This document shows positions 1 through 9,060 of a stretch of DNA of 64,000 bases, piece after piece. Both the position numbers and the translations under genes were made by a program. The notes beneath the pieces were generated by a model, which was not told the DNA's origin, did no database searches, and was given only the letters and a program-made list of their open reading frames with translations. Within the stretch, counting starts at the first letter, position 1, and every line of letters begins with the position of its first letter. The stretch comes from Variovorax davisae (GTDB lineage Bacteria > Pseudomonadota > Gammaproteobacteria > Burkholderiales > Burkholderiaceae_C). The stretch lies in NCBI RefSeq assembly GCF_030316845.1, contig NZ_JASZYS010000003.1, positions 372,001-436,000 on the forward strand, in the 5' to 3' direction.

Positions 1-169
1 TGATGCCCTGAGTTGCCAGCCAATCCCGCGCGGACTCGACGCTGCGTGTCGACACCGCCGCGAGCACGCTGTGCGGAATGCCTCGATGCAGCGCGCAAGC
101 GAGCGACTTGCCGATGGTTCCGAGGCCGGCGATGCCAATTCTTCGTTGTTTGTCAGACGTCATGACCAT
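1..169 (-). CDS. Aspartate-dehydrogenase-like NAD(P)-binding protein (5' part only)
   Basis: Only the N-terminal ~55 codons lie in the window; the gene runs off the left edge. After a short basic start the protein has a Rossmann dinucleotide-binding loop, GIAGLGTIGKSLA, followed by a typical second strand (AVSTRS). This arrangement is seen in L-aspartate dehydrogenases (NadX/DUF108 type) and other homoserine-dehydrogenase-like oxidoreductases. Two in-frame ATGs at 169 and 163 are possible starts. It is transcribed divergently from the SDR/RraA/ABC operon, so the 270-base gap between them probably holds both promoters. The family call rests on the nucleotide-binding segment alone. Confidence 0.6.
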   Translation of the reverse strand, partial: MVMTSDKQRRIGIAGLGTIGKSLACALHRGIPHSVLAAVSTRSVESARDWLATQGI

Positions 170-440
170 GAATGCGTTCAGCAGTAATTGAATAAGACGG
201 CTGCGATCGTAGGGAGGCGATGCGGCGAAGACAAACGATCTTTGATCCCTTCATGCATGACATTCGTGCATTGCAGCACCAAATGAGATCGGGTTTCCTA
301 TTCGAATGAATGACCGAGGTGGTGCATGACGTCAGGTAATCCATCGCGGCCACATAAATAGTCTGTTCGCATCCAGACCCCAGACCTACATTGGCCCCGC
401 TGCAAGTACCGCAGCCCCCGTGTGAAGAAGGAGATCCGGA

Positions 441-1226
441 ATGGAATTGGGTTTGACAGGCAAAGTGGCGCTCGTCGTTGGCGCTGGCGGTGGCCTCGGT
501 TCGGCCATTGCATTGACGCTTGCCAACGAAGGCGCTGCGATCGCGGCATGCGATGTCGACGAAGTCTCTCTTGCCGCGCTCGGCGAGCGACTCGCCGCAC
601 AACGAGCGCGCTTCATCACGGTCCGCATGGACCTGCGCGACACCAACCAGTTGCCCGCCCACGCGGCTCGTATCGAAAAAGAACTGGGTGCCGTCGACGT
701 GCTGGTCAACAACTCCGGGGGACCGCCGCCGAGCCTTGCCAATGGCGTCGCTGCTTCGGTCTGGCGAGACCACTTCGATAGCATGGTGCTTTCTCTGATA
801 TCGCTGACCGACCTCGTCGTTCCCGCGATGAAGGCGCGTCACTGGGGTCGCATCATCACGAGCACGTCGTCGGGCGTCGTGGCGCCGATCCCGAATCTCG
901 GGTTGTCGAATGCGCTGCGACTCGCACTGGTCGGATGGTCCAAGACCATAGCCCGAGAACTGGGGCCATCAGGCATCACTGCGAATGTGGTCCTGCCCGG
1001 GCGGATCGCTACTTCGCGCATCGACCAGCTCGACCGCGCCAAGGCGCAACGCGAGGGCCGTCCGGTCGAGGACGTCGTGTGCGAGAGCACGGCCTCGATT
1101 CCCGCCGGGCGCTACGGCACGCCCGAGGAATACGGGCAGGTGGTTGCCTTCCTGGCGAGCCAACAGGCCTCTTACATCAATGGTTCGGTCATTCGCGTCG
1201 ACGGCGGACTGATCCCCAGCATCTGA
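441..1226 (+). CDS. SDR family oxidoreductase lacking the YxxxK catalytic pair
   Basis: A 261-residue classical short-chain dehydrogenase/reductase by length and fold signatures. The cofactor loop is GAGGGLG (14-20), the structural NNSGG is at 90-94, and the serine-rich strand STSSG is at 141-145. The usual active-site YxxxK is replaced by SNALR (156-160), so Tyr becomes Ser and Lys becomes Arg. The C-terminal pattern (VVLPGRIAT, YINGSVIRVDGG) is that of FabG-like SDRs. A strong AAGGAGA ribosome site precedes the ATG. It is the first gene of an operon with an RraA-family protein and an ABC importer. A subgroup of SDRs shares this altered active site, so it may be a genuine non-standard reductase or a binding protein; the substrate is unknown. 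Confidence 0.88.
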   Translation: MELGLTGKVALVVGAGGGLGSAIALTLANEGAAIAACDVDEVSLAALGERLAAQRARFITVRMDLRDTNQLPAHAARIEKELGAVDVLVNNSGGPPPSLANGVAASVWRDHFDSMVLSLISLTDLVVPAMKARHWGRIITSTSSGVVAPIPNLGLSNALRLALVGWSKTIARELGPSGITANVVLPGRIATSRIDQLDRAKAQREGRPVEDVVCESTASIPAGRYGTPEEYGQVVAFLASQQASYINGSVIRVDGGLIPSI

Positions 1227-1250
1227 CATTCACTTTGAGAAAGAGAACGC

Positions 1251-1925
1251 ATGAATCCGCAACAGAAAGAAGACATCCGTCAACGCTACTTGCGCGTCGA
1301 CACCTCCAACGTGGCAGACGTGCTCGATGAGCGTGGATTGCTCGACCAGGGCTTGGCGCCGGAGTTCGCGCCGTATCCGGCATTGGCCGGCCGACTCGCC
1401 GGCTGGGCCTACACCATTCGCGGTCAGATGACGCAGTATCCGCTGGGCGGAGACGCCGACAAGATGGCGGCGTGCCAGGGCCTCTCGCCAGGCGAAGTCA
1501 GCGTCTGGAGCGGCGACGGCGAGGGCATCTGCTACTTCGGCGAGCTGATCGCGATTGGCATGAAGGAACGCGGCTGCGTCGGTGCGCTGGTCGATGGCGG
1601 CGTGCGCGACGTCCGCTGGATCGCCGAGCAGGATTACCCGGTCTATGCGCGCTACCGCACGCCGGTGCAGTCGATCGGCCGATGGAAGGTCAATGGCTGC
1701 CAAGTGGCGGTCTCGCTGCGCGGCGCGACGAGCAAGTTCGTGACCGTGAATCCGGGAGACTTCATCTTGGCCGACGAAGACGGCGCCATCGTGATTCCTG
1801 CCGCCCACGTGGAGCCCGTGCTGTTGGCGGCGGAGGGCCTGACCGAGAAGGAAAGGTTGATCCGTGTCGAGCTCAAGTCCGGGCTCAGCCTGGCCCGAGC
1901 CCTCGAAAAGTTCGGCCACGTCTGA
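1251..1925 (+). CDS. RraA-family protein / 4-hydroxy-4-methyl-2-oxoglutarate aldolase-like
   Basis: A 224-residue protein of the RraA-like/HMG aldolase fold. The signature region GELIAIGMKERGCVGALVDG (97-116) leads into GGVRD, with Arg119 and Asp120 matching the substrate- and metal-binding pair of class II pyruvate aldolases. The C-terminal GDFILADEDGAIVIP is also typical. Members cleave 4-hydroxy-2-oxo acids or decarboxylate oxaloacetate. It lies 24 bases after the SDR gene with a good ribosome site (AGAAAGAGAA region), so the two are co-transcribed. The neighbours (dehydrogenase, aldolase, importer) suggest catabolism of an imported carboxylate or aromatic compound. True RraA regulators of RNase E are much shorter, so a metabolic role is preferred. 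Confidence 0.85.
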   Translation: MNPQQKEDIRQRYLRVDTSNVADVLDERGLLDQGLAPEFAPYPALAGRLAGWAYTIRGQMTQYPLGGDADKMAACQGLSPGEVSVWSGDGEGICYFGELIAIGMKERGCVGALVDGGVRDVRWIAEQDYPVYARYRTPVQSIGRWKVNGCQVAVSLRGATSKFVTVNPGDFILADEDGAIVIPAAHVEPVLLAAEGLTEKERLIRVELKSGLSLARALEKFGHV

Positions 1926-1976
1926 GCGCACCCGATCCCACGTACCCAACGCTACCCCCAAAGAGAAAGAACACCC

Positions 1977-3008
1977 ATGGTCAACACGCTACCCTTGCGC
2001 GCAGGTTCTTCCACGTCGCGCCATCGCATCTCGCGTCGCACGGTTCTGGCCGCCGGGATTTCGGTGGCCGCGACCGGCGCGCCCTTCATTGCCAGGGGTG
2101 CCGAAAGGCTGGTGGCCCGCATGGATCTTTCGCCCTGGGGCGTGCAGGCCGCGATGCAACTGGCCAAGCAAAAAGGTTGGTTCAACGAGGCCGGTCTCGA
2201 CGTCGAGATCCAGGATGGCACCGGCACCATCTCCACCCTGCAGCTGCTCGGCAGCGGCCAGGTGGACGTGGGCCAAGTGCAGCTCGGGCCGATGATGGTG
2301 GCGAAAGAGACGCTCGACAACCTGATGTCGTTCTCGGGTTTCGTGCGGACCGGCGACCTCGCCGTGATGACCGACAAGAAGCTAAATATCACGAAGCCTT
2401 CCGAGCTGATCGGCAAGAAGCTGATCTGCTTCACGACCAGCCCGTGGGCGCCGTTCATCAAGCCATACTTCGCCGCCAACGGCATCTCGCCAGAGCAGGT
2501 CAACATCGTGATGGTGGCCCCCGCGGCCGTGGTCGCGACTTTCTCGGCCGGCGAAGGCGACGGCTTTCTTTCGGTCATGCCGGATAGCGAGCCGCGCGTG
2601 CGCAAGACCAGACCCGTCAACTCTCTCCTGCTCCAGGACGCCGGCATCGCTTTCCCGAGCTACGGGCTGGTGGCCACCAAGGAAACACTGGCTAAGCGCC
2701 GCGAGGAACTTCGCGCGCTAGCGCAGATCCAGAAGCGGGCCTGGACCTACATCTATGCAGGCCACGCCGACGAAGCCGTGCAGGCGATCATCGCCCAGCG
2801 TCCGAACGCCAAGCTAGACGCCGAGGTGCTGAAGAACCAGATCGACATCTATCGGCCCTTCTTCGAGAGCCCGACCCAGCCAAAGCTCGAGTTTGGCCTG
2901 CAAACCGATGTGGACTGGAGCAACGCGATCCGCTCGCTGCAGAAGATCGGGCTGGTCAAGGCCGACCGGCAGCCGTCCGACTACTACACCAACGACCTGA
3001 TCAAGTGA
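1977..3008 (+). CDS. ABC transporter substrate-binding protein (NMT1/SsuA-like), Tat-exported
   Basis: A 343-residue periplasmic binding protein. Residues ~15-40 hold a twin-arginine motif (SRRTVLAAG) and a hydrophobic stretch ending near ARGA, indicating Tat export. The mature part begins with the NMT1/THI5-like pattern (VQAAMQLAKQKGWFNEAGLD VEIQDG), which binds sulfonates, taurine, pyrimidine precursors or aromatic carboxylates in related systems. It sits between the RraA-like gene (51 bases upstream) and the ATPase gene (one-base TGATG overlap), so it supplies the substrate-recognition part of the importer. The ligand cannot be read from the sequence. Confidence 0.9.
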   Translation: MVNTLPLRAGSSTSRHRISRRTVLAAGISVAATGAPFIARGAERLVARMDLSPWGVQAAMQLAKQKGWFNEAGLDVEIQDGTGTISTLQLLGSGQVDVGQVQLGPMMVAKETLDNLMSFSGFVRTGDLAVMTDKKLNITKPSELIGKKLICFTTSPWAPFIKPYFAANGISPEQVNIVMVAPAAVVATFSAGEGDGFLSVMPDSEPRVRKTRPVNSLLLQDAGIAFPSYGLVATKETLAKRREELRALAQIQKRAWTYIYAGHADEAVQAIIAQRPNAKLDAEVLKNQIDIYRPFFESPTQPKLEFGLQTDVDWSNAIRSLQKIGLVKADRQPSDYYTNDLIK

Positions 3009-3805
3009 TGGACATTACCGAAACGCCCTCCTTCGTCCACGCCGACCGGTTGAACAAGGTCTACTCGCCGGGCGGTGAACCGGTCTATGCACTGAAGGAC
3101 GTGAACCTGCGCGTTCGCGAAGGCGAGTTCATCAGCGTTCTCGGCCCGAGCGGCTGCGGCAAGAGCACGCTGCTGAAGTGCATTGCTGGGCTGGAGTCAA
3201 TCTCCAGCGGCAGCTTGACGATGAATGGCCAGGCCATCAAGGCGCCGCCAACCGGCATGGGCGTCGTGTTCCAGCGCGACTTGTTGTTGGACTGGCGCAC
3301 GGTGCTCGACAACGTGCTGATCTCCGCCGAGTTCCTCCGGCTCGCGCGTGCTGACTATGAAGAGCGTGCGATCGCGGTGCTCGACCTGTTCGGCCTGAAG
3401 GGTTTCATGCACCGCTATCCGTGGGAGCTGTCCGGCGGCATGCGGCAGCGTGCCTCGATCTGCAGGGCGCTGCTGACCGATCCGCAACTGCTGCTTATGG
3501 ACGAGCCCTTCGGCGCGCTCGATGCGATGACTCGCGACGAGCTCAACTACGAGTTGCAGCGGACTTGGCTCAGCACGCGCAAGACAGTGGTCTTCATCAC
3601 CCATTCGATCACCGAGGCGATCTACCTGGCCGACCGAGTCATCGTGATGGCGCGCAACCCGGGCTGTATCGCCGAGGAGATCGTGATCGATCTCGATCGG
3701 CCGCGCGAACTATCGATCCGGGAGACACCCGCGTTTGGGGCGTACGCGGCACACATCCGCGACATCTTCAGCAAGCTCGGCACATTTCACAAGGGCGACA
3801 AATGA
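3008..3805 (+). CDS. ABC importer ATP-binding subunit (SsuB/TauB-like)
   Basis: A 265-residue ATPase of the nitrate/sulfonate/taurine importer family. All motifs are present: Walker A GPSGCGKST (46-54), Q-loop Q89, signature LSGGMRQR (141-148), Walker B LLLMDEPFGALD (161-172) and switch His199. The ATG at 3008 overlaps the preceding stop as TGATG; a GTG one codon upstream (3005) is an alternative. The stop overlaps the permease start as ATGA, so all three transporter subunits are translationally coupled. It energises import by the neighbouring permease and binding protein. Confidence 0.93.
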   Translation: MDITETPSFVHADRLNKVYSPGGEPVYALKDVNLRVREGEFISVLGPSGCGKSTLLKCIAGLESISSGSLTMNGQAIKAPPTGMGVVFQRDLLLDWRTVLDNVLISAEFLRLARADYEERAIAVLDLFGLKGFMHRYPWELSGGMRQRASICRALLTDPQLLLMDEPFGALDAMTRDELNYELQRTWLSTRKTVVFITHSITEAIYLADRVIVMARNPGCIAEEIVIDLDRPRELSIRETPAFGAYAAHIRDIFSKLGTFHKGDK

Positions 3806-4635
3806 TTCAGGACTACTGGCGCCGCAGCGCACGATCGCGCGAATCGCTGCTGCTCATGGCGGGTTTGCTGATCGTGTGGGAAGCCGCCGTGCGCATGCTG
3901 GGCGTACGTGAGTTCGTCTTTCCTCCGCCCAGCATGATTTTCGCCGACATGGCGTCGGCGCCGATCTACTTTCTCAGGGAGTCGCTGTTCACAATGGTGG
4001 TCACGCTTTCGGGCTTTGCGCTCGCCCTGGTGCTCGGCGTGGTGTTCGCGGTATTGATCGTCTATTCGCCGATCCTCGACCGTACCCTCTACACGCTGCT
4101 GGTAGCACTGAACGCAGTCCCGAAGGTCGCCTTGGCTCCGCTGTTCGTCATCTGGCTCGGCACGGAATCGAAGCCGAAGATCGCGATCGCCACGCTGATC
4201 GCCATCTTTCCGATCCTGGTCGATACGGTGCACGGCTTGCGCGCCATCGATCCCGAGATGATCAACATGGCCAAAGCCGGCCATGCGAGCGCCGCCAAAA
4301 CGCTCTGGAAAGTCAGGTTTCCGAATGCGCTGCCAAGCATGTTCGCTGGAATGAAGGTCGGCATCTCGCTGGCGCTGGTCGGCGCCATCGTCGGCGAGTT
4401 CGTCGCGGGCGACAGCGGATTGGGCCACGTAATCCTGGTCGCGCAGTCTTCCTTCGATACGCCTCGGCTCTTCGCCGCCCTTGTGCTGCTCGGCGTGCTG
4501 GGCACTCTCCTCTTCAAGATGGTGGACTGGATCGAAACGCTGGTGATCCCGTGGCATGTGTCCCACCGCGGCAAGCGCAGCGCAGCCAAGCCGCTCAAGC
4601 TGCCTCGGCAAGGAGCTTCGGCCGCGGTGGCCTAG
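3802..4635 (+). CDS. ABC importer permease (SsuC/TauC-like)
   Basis: A 277-residue inner-membrane permease with about six hydrophobic segments. It has the binding-protein-dependent transport EAA-type loop, here around [20 protein letters not shown], which contacts the ATPase. The ATG lies in an ATGA overlap with the ATPase stop. The C-terminus is a basic tail ([12 protein letters not shown]). It is the last gene of the SDR-RraA-binding protein-ATPase-permease operon; downstream comes a decayed etfA piece rather than another catabolic gene. Confidence 0.92.
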   Translation: MIQDYWRRSARSRESLLLMAGLLIVWEAAVRMLGVREFVFPPPSMIFADMASAPIYFLRESLFTMVVTLSGFALALVLGVVFAVLIVYSPILDRTLYTLLVALNAVPKVALAPLFVIWLGTESKPKIAIATLIAIFPILVDTVHGLRAIDPEMINMAKAGHASAAKTLWKVRFPNALPSMFAGMKVGISLALVGAIVGEFVAGDSGLGHVILVAQSSFDTPRLFAALVLLGVLGTLLFKMVDWIETLVIPWHVSHRGKRSAAKPLKLPRQGASAAVA

Positions 4636-4710
4636 CGTCCGAATCCTTCTCCAGCGGCAGGAAGATCACCCGCACGGGCCGCGGATCAAGTGCAAGGGTG
4701 CGGGCATTGA

Positions 4711-4971
4711 CTGGGCGCCCGCCGCGCGGCGGTGGACGCGGGCTACGCCCCGAACGACTGGCAGGTCGGCCAGACCGGCAAGATCGTCGCCCCGCAGCTG
4801 TACATCGCCGCCGACATCTCCGGCGCGATCCAGCATCTGGCGGGCATGAAGGACTCCAAGGTGATCGTGGCGATCAACAAGGACGAGGAGGCGCCGATCT
4901 TCTCGGTGGCCGACTACGGCCTGGTCGCCGACCTGTTCACGGCCGTGCCGGTACTGGTCAAGGCCCTCTGA
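4711..4971 (+). pseudogene. etfA: etfA fragment (electron transfer flavoprotein alpha, C-terminal FAD domain)
   Basis: About 86 codons of the conserved C-terminal FAD-binding domain of EtfA/FixB remain: [19 protein letters not shown], then [19 protein letters not shown], and the terminal DYGLVADLF followed by a natural stop. The frame is closed by a TGA immediately upstream (4708-4710), no ribosome site is present, and the ~220 N-terminal residues are missing. etfB is not adjacent. This is a remnant left by a deletion or rearrangement next to the ABC operon and is not expected to be functional. Confidence 0.85.
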
Positions 4972-5110
4972 CACTTCGAGACATGTGGAGGAGTTCAGCA
5001 CCCGGCTGAGGCTCATGATTCAAGCTCATGCGAAGCAGCGCCAGCAGCCCAAGACGCGCGACTTCTTCAAACGCTGAGGGGCCTGGCTCACAGCGGATTG
5101 ACGGCGCGGG

Positions 5111-5140
5111 TCAGTGTAGATACACTAGTATCTACACTGA
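5111..5140. promoter_or_regulatory. Perfect inverted repeat, putative VapBC operator
   Basis: Arms of 13 bases (TCAGTGTAGATAC and its exact reverse complement) are separated by ACTA, ending 18 bases before the vapB ATG. VapBC complexes autorepress by binding palindromes over their own promoter, and this site is ideally placed for that. Confidence 0.8.
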
Positions 5141-5158
5141 TAGCCCGTGGAGCCAACC

Positions 5159-5425
5159 ATGCCGCAATCCACCGCCAAACTTTTCGCCACCGGCGGCAGC
5201 CAGGCTGTACGGCTGCCCGCGGAATTCCGCTTCGAGGGCGCAGCCGAGGTCTACATTCGCAGAGACGAGGTCACTGGCGACATCATTCTTTCGGCGCGGT
5301 CACCCGTCGATTGGCGAGCCTTCATTCACCTGCGCGAACAACTGGGCCCAGTGCCTGAAGACTTCCTGGCCGAGCGCGAGCAGGCCGAGCAGCATCGCGA
5401 TCCGTTCGAGGGCTGGAAGGAATGA
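5159..5425 (+). CDS. vapB: VapB-type antitoxin (AbrB/SpoVT swapped-hairpin)
   Basis: An 88-residue antitoxin. The N-terminal half ([20 protein letters not shown]) is the AbrB/MazE-like DNA-binding swapped-hairpin strand pattern. The acidic, proline-containing C-terminal half ([24 protein letters not shown]) is the usual toxin-neutralising tail. The ATG at 5159 follows the operator palindrome; an upstream in-frame GTG at 5147 would add four residues. The stop overlaps the vapC start (ATGA), so toxin synthesis is coupled to antitoxin translation. Confidence 0.92.
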   Translation: MPQSTAKLFATGGSQAVRLPAEFRFEGAAEVYIRRDEVTGDIILSARSPVDWRAFIHLREQLGPVPEDFLAEREQAEQHRDPFEGWKE

Positions 5426-5835
5426 CCCTCTACATGTTGGACACCAACGCGGCGAGCGAGGCGATGCGTGGCCACCCGACGTTCGATGCCAAACTGCAGT
5501 CGCTGCCGCCCGGTCAGTGGTGCATCTCGGCCGTGACCTGCTCGGAGATCCGTTACGGGGTGGCCAAGCGTCCCGAGGCCGTGCGGCTGCATCGACTCGT
5601 GGACGAATTCTTGCGCATCGTGCCCATCTTGCCCTGGGACGCCCAGGCGGCGACCCGCCATGGCGCCTTGCGTGCCGACCTGAAGGCGCGCGGCACACCC
5701 ATCGGCGACTTCGACGAGATGATCGCGGCGCACGCGCTCGCCCTTGGCGCCGTGGTCGTCACGGACAACACCCGACACTTTGCGCGTGTGCCGGGTCTGG
5801 TGATCGAGAATTGGCTAAGGCCGTCCGGCCACTGA
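5422..5835 (+). CDS. vapC: VapC-type PIN-domain ribonuclease toxin
   Basis: A 137-residue PIN-domain protein. The acidic Mg-binding set is complete: Asp7 in LDTN, Glu42 in SEIRYG, Asp96/Asp98 in [11 protein letters not shown] and Asp115 in TDNTRHF. VapC toxins cleave tRNA or rRNA when not bound by VapB. It is the second gene of the operon, starting inside the vapB stop. All catalytic residues are intact, so the module looks active; such modules often stabilise secondary replicons or islands. Confidence 0.94.
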   Translation: MTLYMLDTNAASEAMRGHPTFDAKLQSLPPGQWCISAVTCSEIRYGVAKRPEAVRLHRLVDEFLRIVPILPWDAQAATRHGALRADLKARGTPIGDFDEMIAAHALALGAVVVTDNTRHFARVPGLVIENWLRPSGH

Positions 5836-5927
5836 GACGAAATCGGTAGATCGAACAATCATGATCGGTCTATGCTGGCCGCGGGTGATGAGGAGCTGCT
5901 TCGACAGGATGAGCCTCGACACAGCAG

Positions 5928-6762
5928 CTACCAAGTCCGCTTGCCCCCGAGCCTGAACGTGACGGCGCTGTAGCCCTGGCTTCCCCATCGGTAGCCCAGG
6001 TTCCCCCAGTAAGTCCATCCCTTGCCCCGCTCGGCATTGACGCCAACCTTCACTTCGTAGCGATTGTCCGGATAGAGGTTCCTCAGTGCGACCTGGTTGA
6101 ATGCGAGGGAGTTGTCAACGTTGTCGTGCCACCAGTTCACCGTGAGATAGGGCTGCGTGCGCTTGCCGTCGTCGCTCACCCAGGTGCGATGCGTGCGCAG
6201 GCCCAGTCGGGAGATCCAGCCGCTGCCGTTGCCGCCGTCGATGCGCGTGCCATTGGGTTCGACGATGTCGTCGTCGCGATACTTGAGATAGATCAGTTGG
6301 GCCTGGGGCTCCACGATCCAGTCGCTGTCTTCGCGCACTCTCGTGGCATGGCTGGTCTCGCCTGACAGGGTCAGCACCCTCGAGTCGTACTTGACCTCCG
6401 GCAGCAGGCTTCCCTGGACGCTGTTCTTGAACCAGCCATAGGTTGCCCACAGGTCGGCATACCAATCGAGCTTTTTCTCGTCGTTCTGATACCAGGTGCC
6501 ATAGGCACCCAGGTTCCAGCCTTCGGTCTTGCCTCGTGCGGTCGCCGGGTTCCCAGCAGCCGTCGCGTCGCTGTTGGACCAACCGTAGCCCAGCATCCCG
6601 CCCACATGCAGGCGATCAGGCGGACTCTTGTCTTCGTCCTTGAACACCGTCCAACTGGCGATGTCGCCGCCCCCGTGGATCAGCCAATCGCGCGAGCCGA
6701 CATCGAAGTTGCCGTCTCGCGAAGTGGAGTCGACGTCCTTGCCGACGACACGCAGCCATCCT
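5928..6762 (-). pseudogene. Autotransporter beta-barrel fragment (C-terminal domain)
   Basis: The frame contains a pertactin-type autotransporter barrel: WLRVVGKD, an HGGGDIASW turn, then repeated amphipathic strands (LGYGWSNSD, LGAYGTWYQ, LDWYADLWATYGWF, VEPQAQLIYLKY). It ends with GYSAVTFRLGGKRTW and a terminal aromatic residue as needed for BAM recognition. The barrel is nearly complete, but the passenger domain and signal peptide are absent. Upstream of 6762 the sequence is unrelated, so the gene is truncated at its 5' end. It lies back to back with other remnants in a decayed stretch. Confidence 0.8.
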
Positions 6763-7129
6763 AAGCGACACGCGCCACCGTGGTGTCGAGTACGCGCTAC
6801 TCACCTCCAAGAACTGCCTGAGACCGTCGACGGCCGCTCCTTCGAGCCGGGAAGGTGGTCGAGGGCCGGCGGAAGTGGGAGGGCCTGCTCGCCTCCGTTG
6901 CCCGGTCGTTTCAGGAACTCGGCGATCCATGCCCGCACCTTTGCCGCCACTCGCTCTCGACCTCGCTCGGACCTTCTCCTGCCCCGGCGCGTTGATCAGG
7001 TCCACCGTCGCAGAAGTTCTGCCCAATTTGGATCTCTCGCGGTTGGCAAGGCGCTGGTGAAGCACAAGCCGACCCTCGCGATAGAGCCCTCTGCGTTCGG
7101 TCCGTCGACTCCCAGACTGTTGCTGGGTC
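6763..7129. other. Non-coding decayed stretch
   Basis: No convincing intact gene. Near 6880-6950 the minus strand reads a short [15 protein letters not shown]-like segment resembling the C-terminal end of a LysR substrate-binding domain, followed by frame loss. I treat it as a possible remnant without annotating a gene. Confidence 0.3.
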
Positions 7130-7612
7130 TCAGTAGGCCAGTTCGGCGTGGCTTCGCGAGGCCCCGAGGACAGTCTCGAGAGGCGCGGGCATGCCGACGC
7201 CATAGCCCTGCACGAAGTCAACGCCGATGTCGCGCAGACGCTCGAGGATGGCGTCGCTTTCGACAAATTCGGCGACCGTTTTGATCCCCATGACATGACC
7301 GATCTTGTGGATGGCTCGACCATCCCGCAGTCGATGGGGTCTTCGAGCATGCCCTTCACGAAAGAGCCGTCGATCTTCAGGTAGTCGATGGGAAGCTGCT
7401 TCAGATAGCCGAAGGAGGCCATGCCGGAGCCGAAATCATCGAGCGCGAACCTGAAGCCCACGCTGCGCAGTTCGTCGATGAATCTGGAGGCCTTGGCCAG
7501 GTTGGAGATCGCGGCCGTCTCGGTGATCTCGAAGCAGATCGTGGTCGGTGCAATCCCGCAGCGCTGTTGCTCCATCTTGACGAACTCAAGGAAGCGTTCG
7601 TCGCAGACAGGT
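7130..7612 (-). pseudogene. EAL-domain (c-di-GMP phosphodiesterase) fragment with a frameshift
   Basis: The C-terminal two thirds of an EAL domain can be read on the minus strand: [38 protein letters not shown] and [14 protein letters not shown], which includes the characteristic DDFGSG and KIDG motifs. After DCGMVE, near 7317, one base is missing. The shifted frame then continues the expected [18 protein letters not shown] and the terminal [12 protein letters not shown] region to a stop at 7130-7132. The EAL motif itself and everything N-terminal are absent. It is inactive as annotated; homologs are usually multi-domain sensor/GGDEF-EAL proteins. Confidence 0.8.
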
Positions 7613-7721
7613 CGCCAGGAAGCGAGGGGGAGGCCTTCTGACGTTCATGGCGCGCGGCGACTTCACTGAGCTGACTGAGATTCAGCCTCGGAGGCATCCG
7701 GCGAACCTGCTTCCAGCAAAG

Positions 7722-7937
7722 AAGGGGGCGCTTGCGAGCATAGCTGGCGCCAAGGACGCGATTCGAAATGCCGCGTCGAGCTGGACCGGAAGCATCGTGC
7801 ACCTGATTGCGAGCTTCCTGCTGCAGACGGTCCTTCTGCCGCTGGCATTCCTGTTTGTGGTCTGGCGAAGCTCACCTCTCATGCCCTCCTCGCTCGTACG
7901 CGCGTGCTTTGGGCCTGCTGCGCTCCAATCAACATAA
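7722..7937 (+). pseudogene. C-terminal membrane-helix remnant of an unknown protein
   Basis: An open frame encodes an amphipathic stretch (AKDAIRNAASSWTGSIVHL) followed by a single strong transmembrane helix (SFLLQTVLLPLAFLFVVW), a pattern seen at the C-terminus of small inner-membrane proteins. No start codon with a ribosome site or conserved upstream domain is visible. It is probably a fragment, or a chance frame in GC-rich DNA. Confidence 0.25.
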
Positions 7938-8064
7938 TTTCCATTGCCCGCGACAAACCGAGCAGCACCTCAGGCAACTTGCGACACGGGCACGCCGGAT
8001 ACACATGCCTTGAAGGAAAGGCGTCGCCCCCGGACGCGGTTCGGATCAGCGTAGGGGATGTCGC

Positions 8065-8964
8065 TCACAGGGACGCAGCCACGTCCGCGACCAGGTTGCG
8101 CAACCACACATGTGCAGGATCCTGACGGTAGCGCACGTGCCACGCCATTTGCATCGGAAAGGTGCCCAGATCGACCGGCGCCGGCAGCACCTTCAACCTC
8201 GGATCGCCGGCCAGGCGCCGGCAAATCAGCTTCGGCAGCGTCGCACAATAGTCGGTGGCGGCCACGATTTCGGGGATTGACATGAAGTGGGTGACCGTCA
8301 CCGCGACGTCCCTCTTGAGCCCTCCCCGCTCCAATGCCTGGAAGAGCCCTGCGCGCAGGCGCCCTCCCGCCGGCAGCAGGTTCACGTGCTTCATCCGCTC
8401 GTATTGCGCCTTGGTGATCTTCGAGCCGACCAACGGATGCTCGGCGCGCACCACGCAGGCCAAGCCGTCATCCGCAATGTGCTGCACCACCAGGTTGTCG
8501 GGCGCATCGGTGATGCGGCCGAGCACGATCGCCGTGGTTCCGGAGGTGACCCCCGTGGCGGCGACATCGGCGCCGAAGGGCAAGGTGCGCAGGCGAATGC
8601 CCGGAGCGAGCTCGCGCAGCCGCGCCACCAGGGCGGGCACGAATACGAATTCCACGTAGCTGTTCGGCGCGATCGTGACCAGGTGATCGGCGCGGGACGG
8701 GTCGAAGGCCTGCTGGCCGAGCACCACGGTGTCCAGCGCAGCCAGTGCCGATGTCAGCGCCGGTGCCAGCGCCTCGGCCTTCGGCGTGGCCCGCATGCCG
8801 TAGCGCTCCCGGATGAACAGAGGGTCCTGCAGCATGGTGCGCAGGCGCGTCAGTGCGTTGGACAGCGCCGATTGGGTCATGCCCAGGCGATCCGCCGCGC
8901 GGGTCACGCTGCGCTCTTCCAGCAGGGCCACGAAGATGGGCAAGAGGTTGAGGTCGTATCGCAT
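8065..8964 (-). CDS. LysR-family transcriptional regulator
   Basis: A 299-residue LTTR. Residues 1-60 form the winged helix-turn-helix (NLLPIFVALLEERSVTRAAD, then SQSALSNALTRLR, DPLFIRE). Residues ~90-295 form the periplasmic-binding-protein-like effector domain (IAPNSYVEF, LPFGADVAATGV), similar to NodD/NahR/LinR-type LysR proteins. It is divergent from the aldo/keto reductase and MFS genes, with 96 bases between the starts. LysR proteins usually control the divergent operon from such a gap, so it probably regulates those genes in response to an aldehyde, sugar or exported compound. Confidence 0.92.
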   Translation of the reverse strand: MRYDLNLLPIFVALLEERSVTRAADRLGMTQSALSNALTRLRTMLQDPLFIRERYGMRATPKAEALAPALTSALAALDTVVLGQQAFDPSRADHLVTIAPNSYVEFVFVPALVARLRELAPGIRLRTLPFGADVAATGVTSGTTAIVLGRITDAPDNLVVQHIADDGLACVVRAEHPLVGSKITKAQYERMKHVNLLPAGGRLRAGLFQALERGGLKRDVAVTVTHFMSIPEIVAATDYCATLPKLICRRLAGDPRLKVLPAPVDLGTFPMQMAWHVRYRQDPAHVWLRNLVADVAASL

Positions 8965-9060
8965 GCAGAATTATCGCCAAGGATAAATCTGAAATCGAGG
9001 AAATACATTGGATCAATTTCTTGTGGATGCCCATCATTCAGCCATTCACAGGAGATGACC

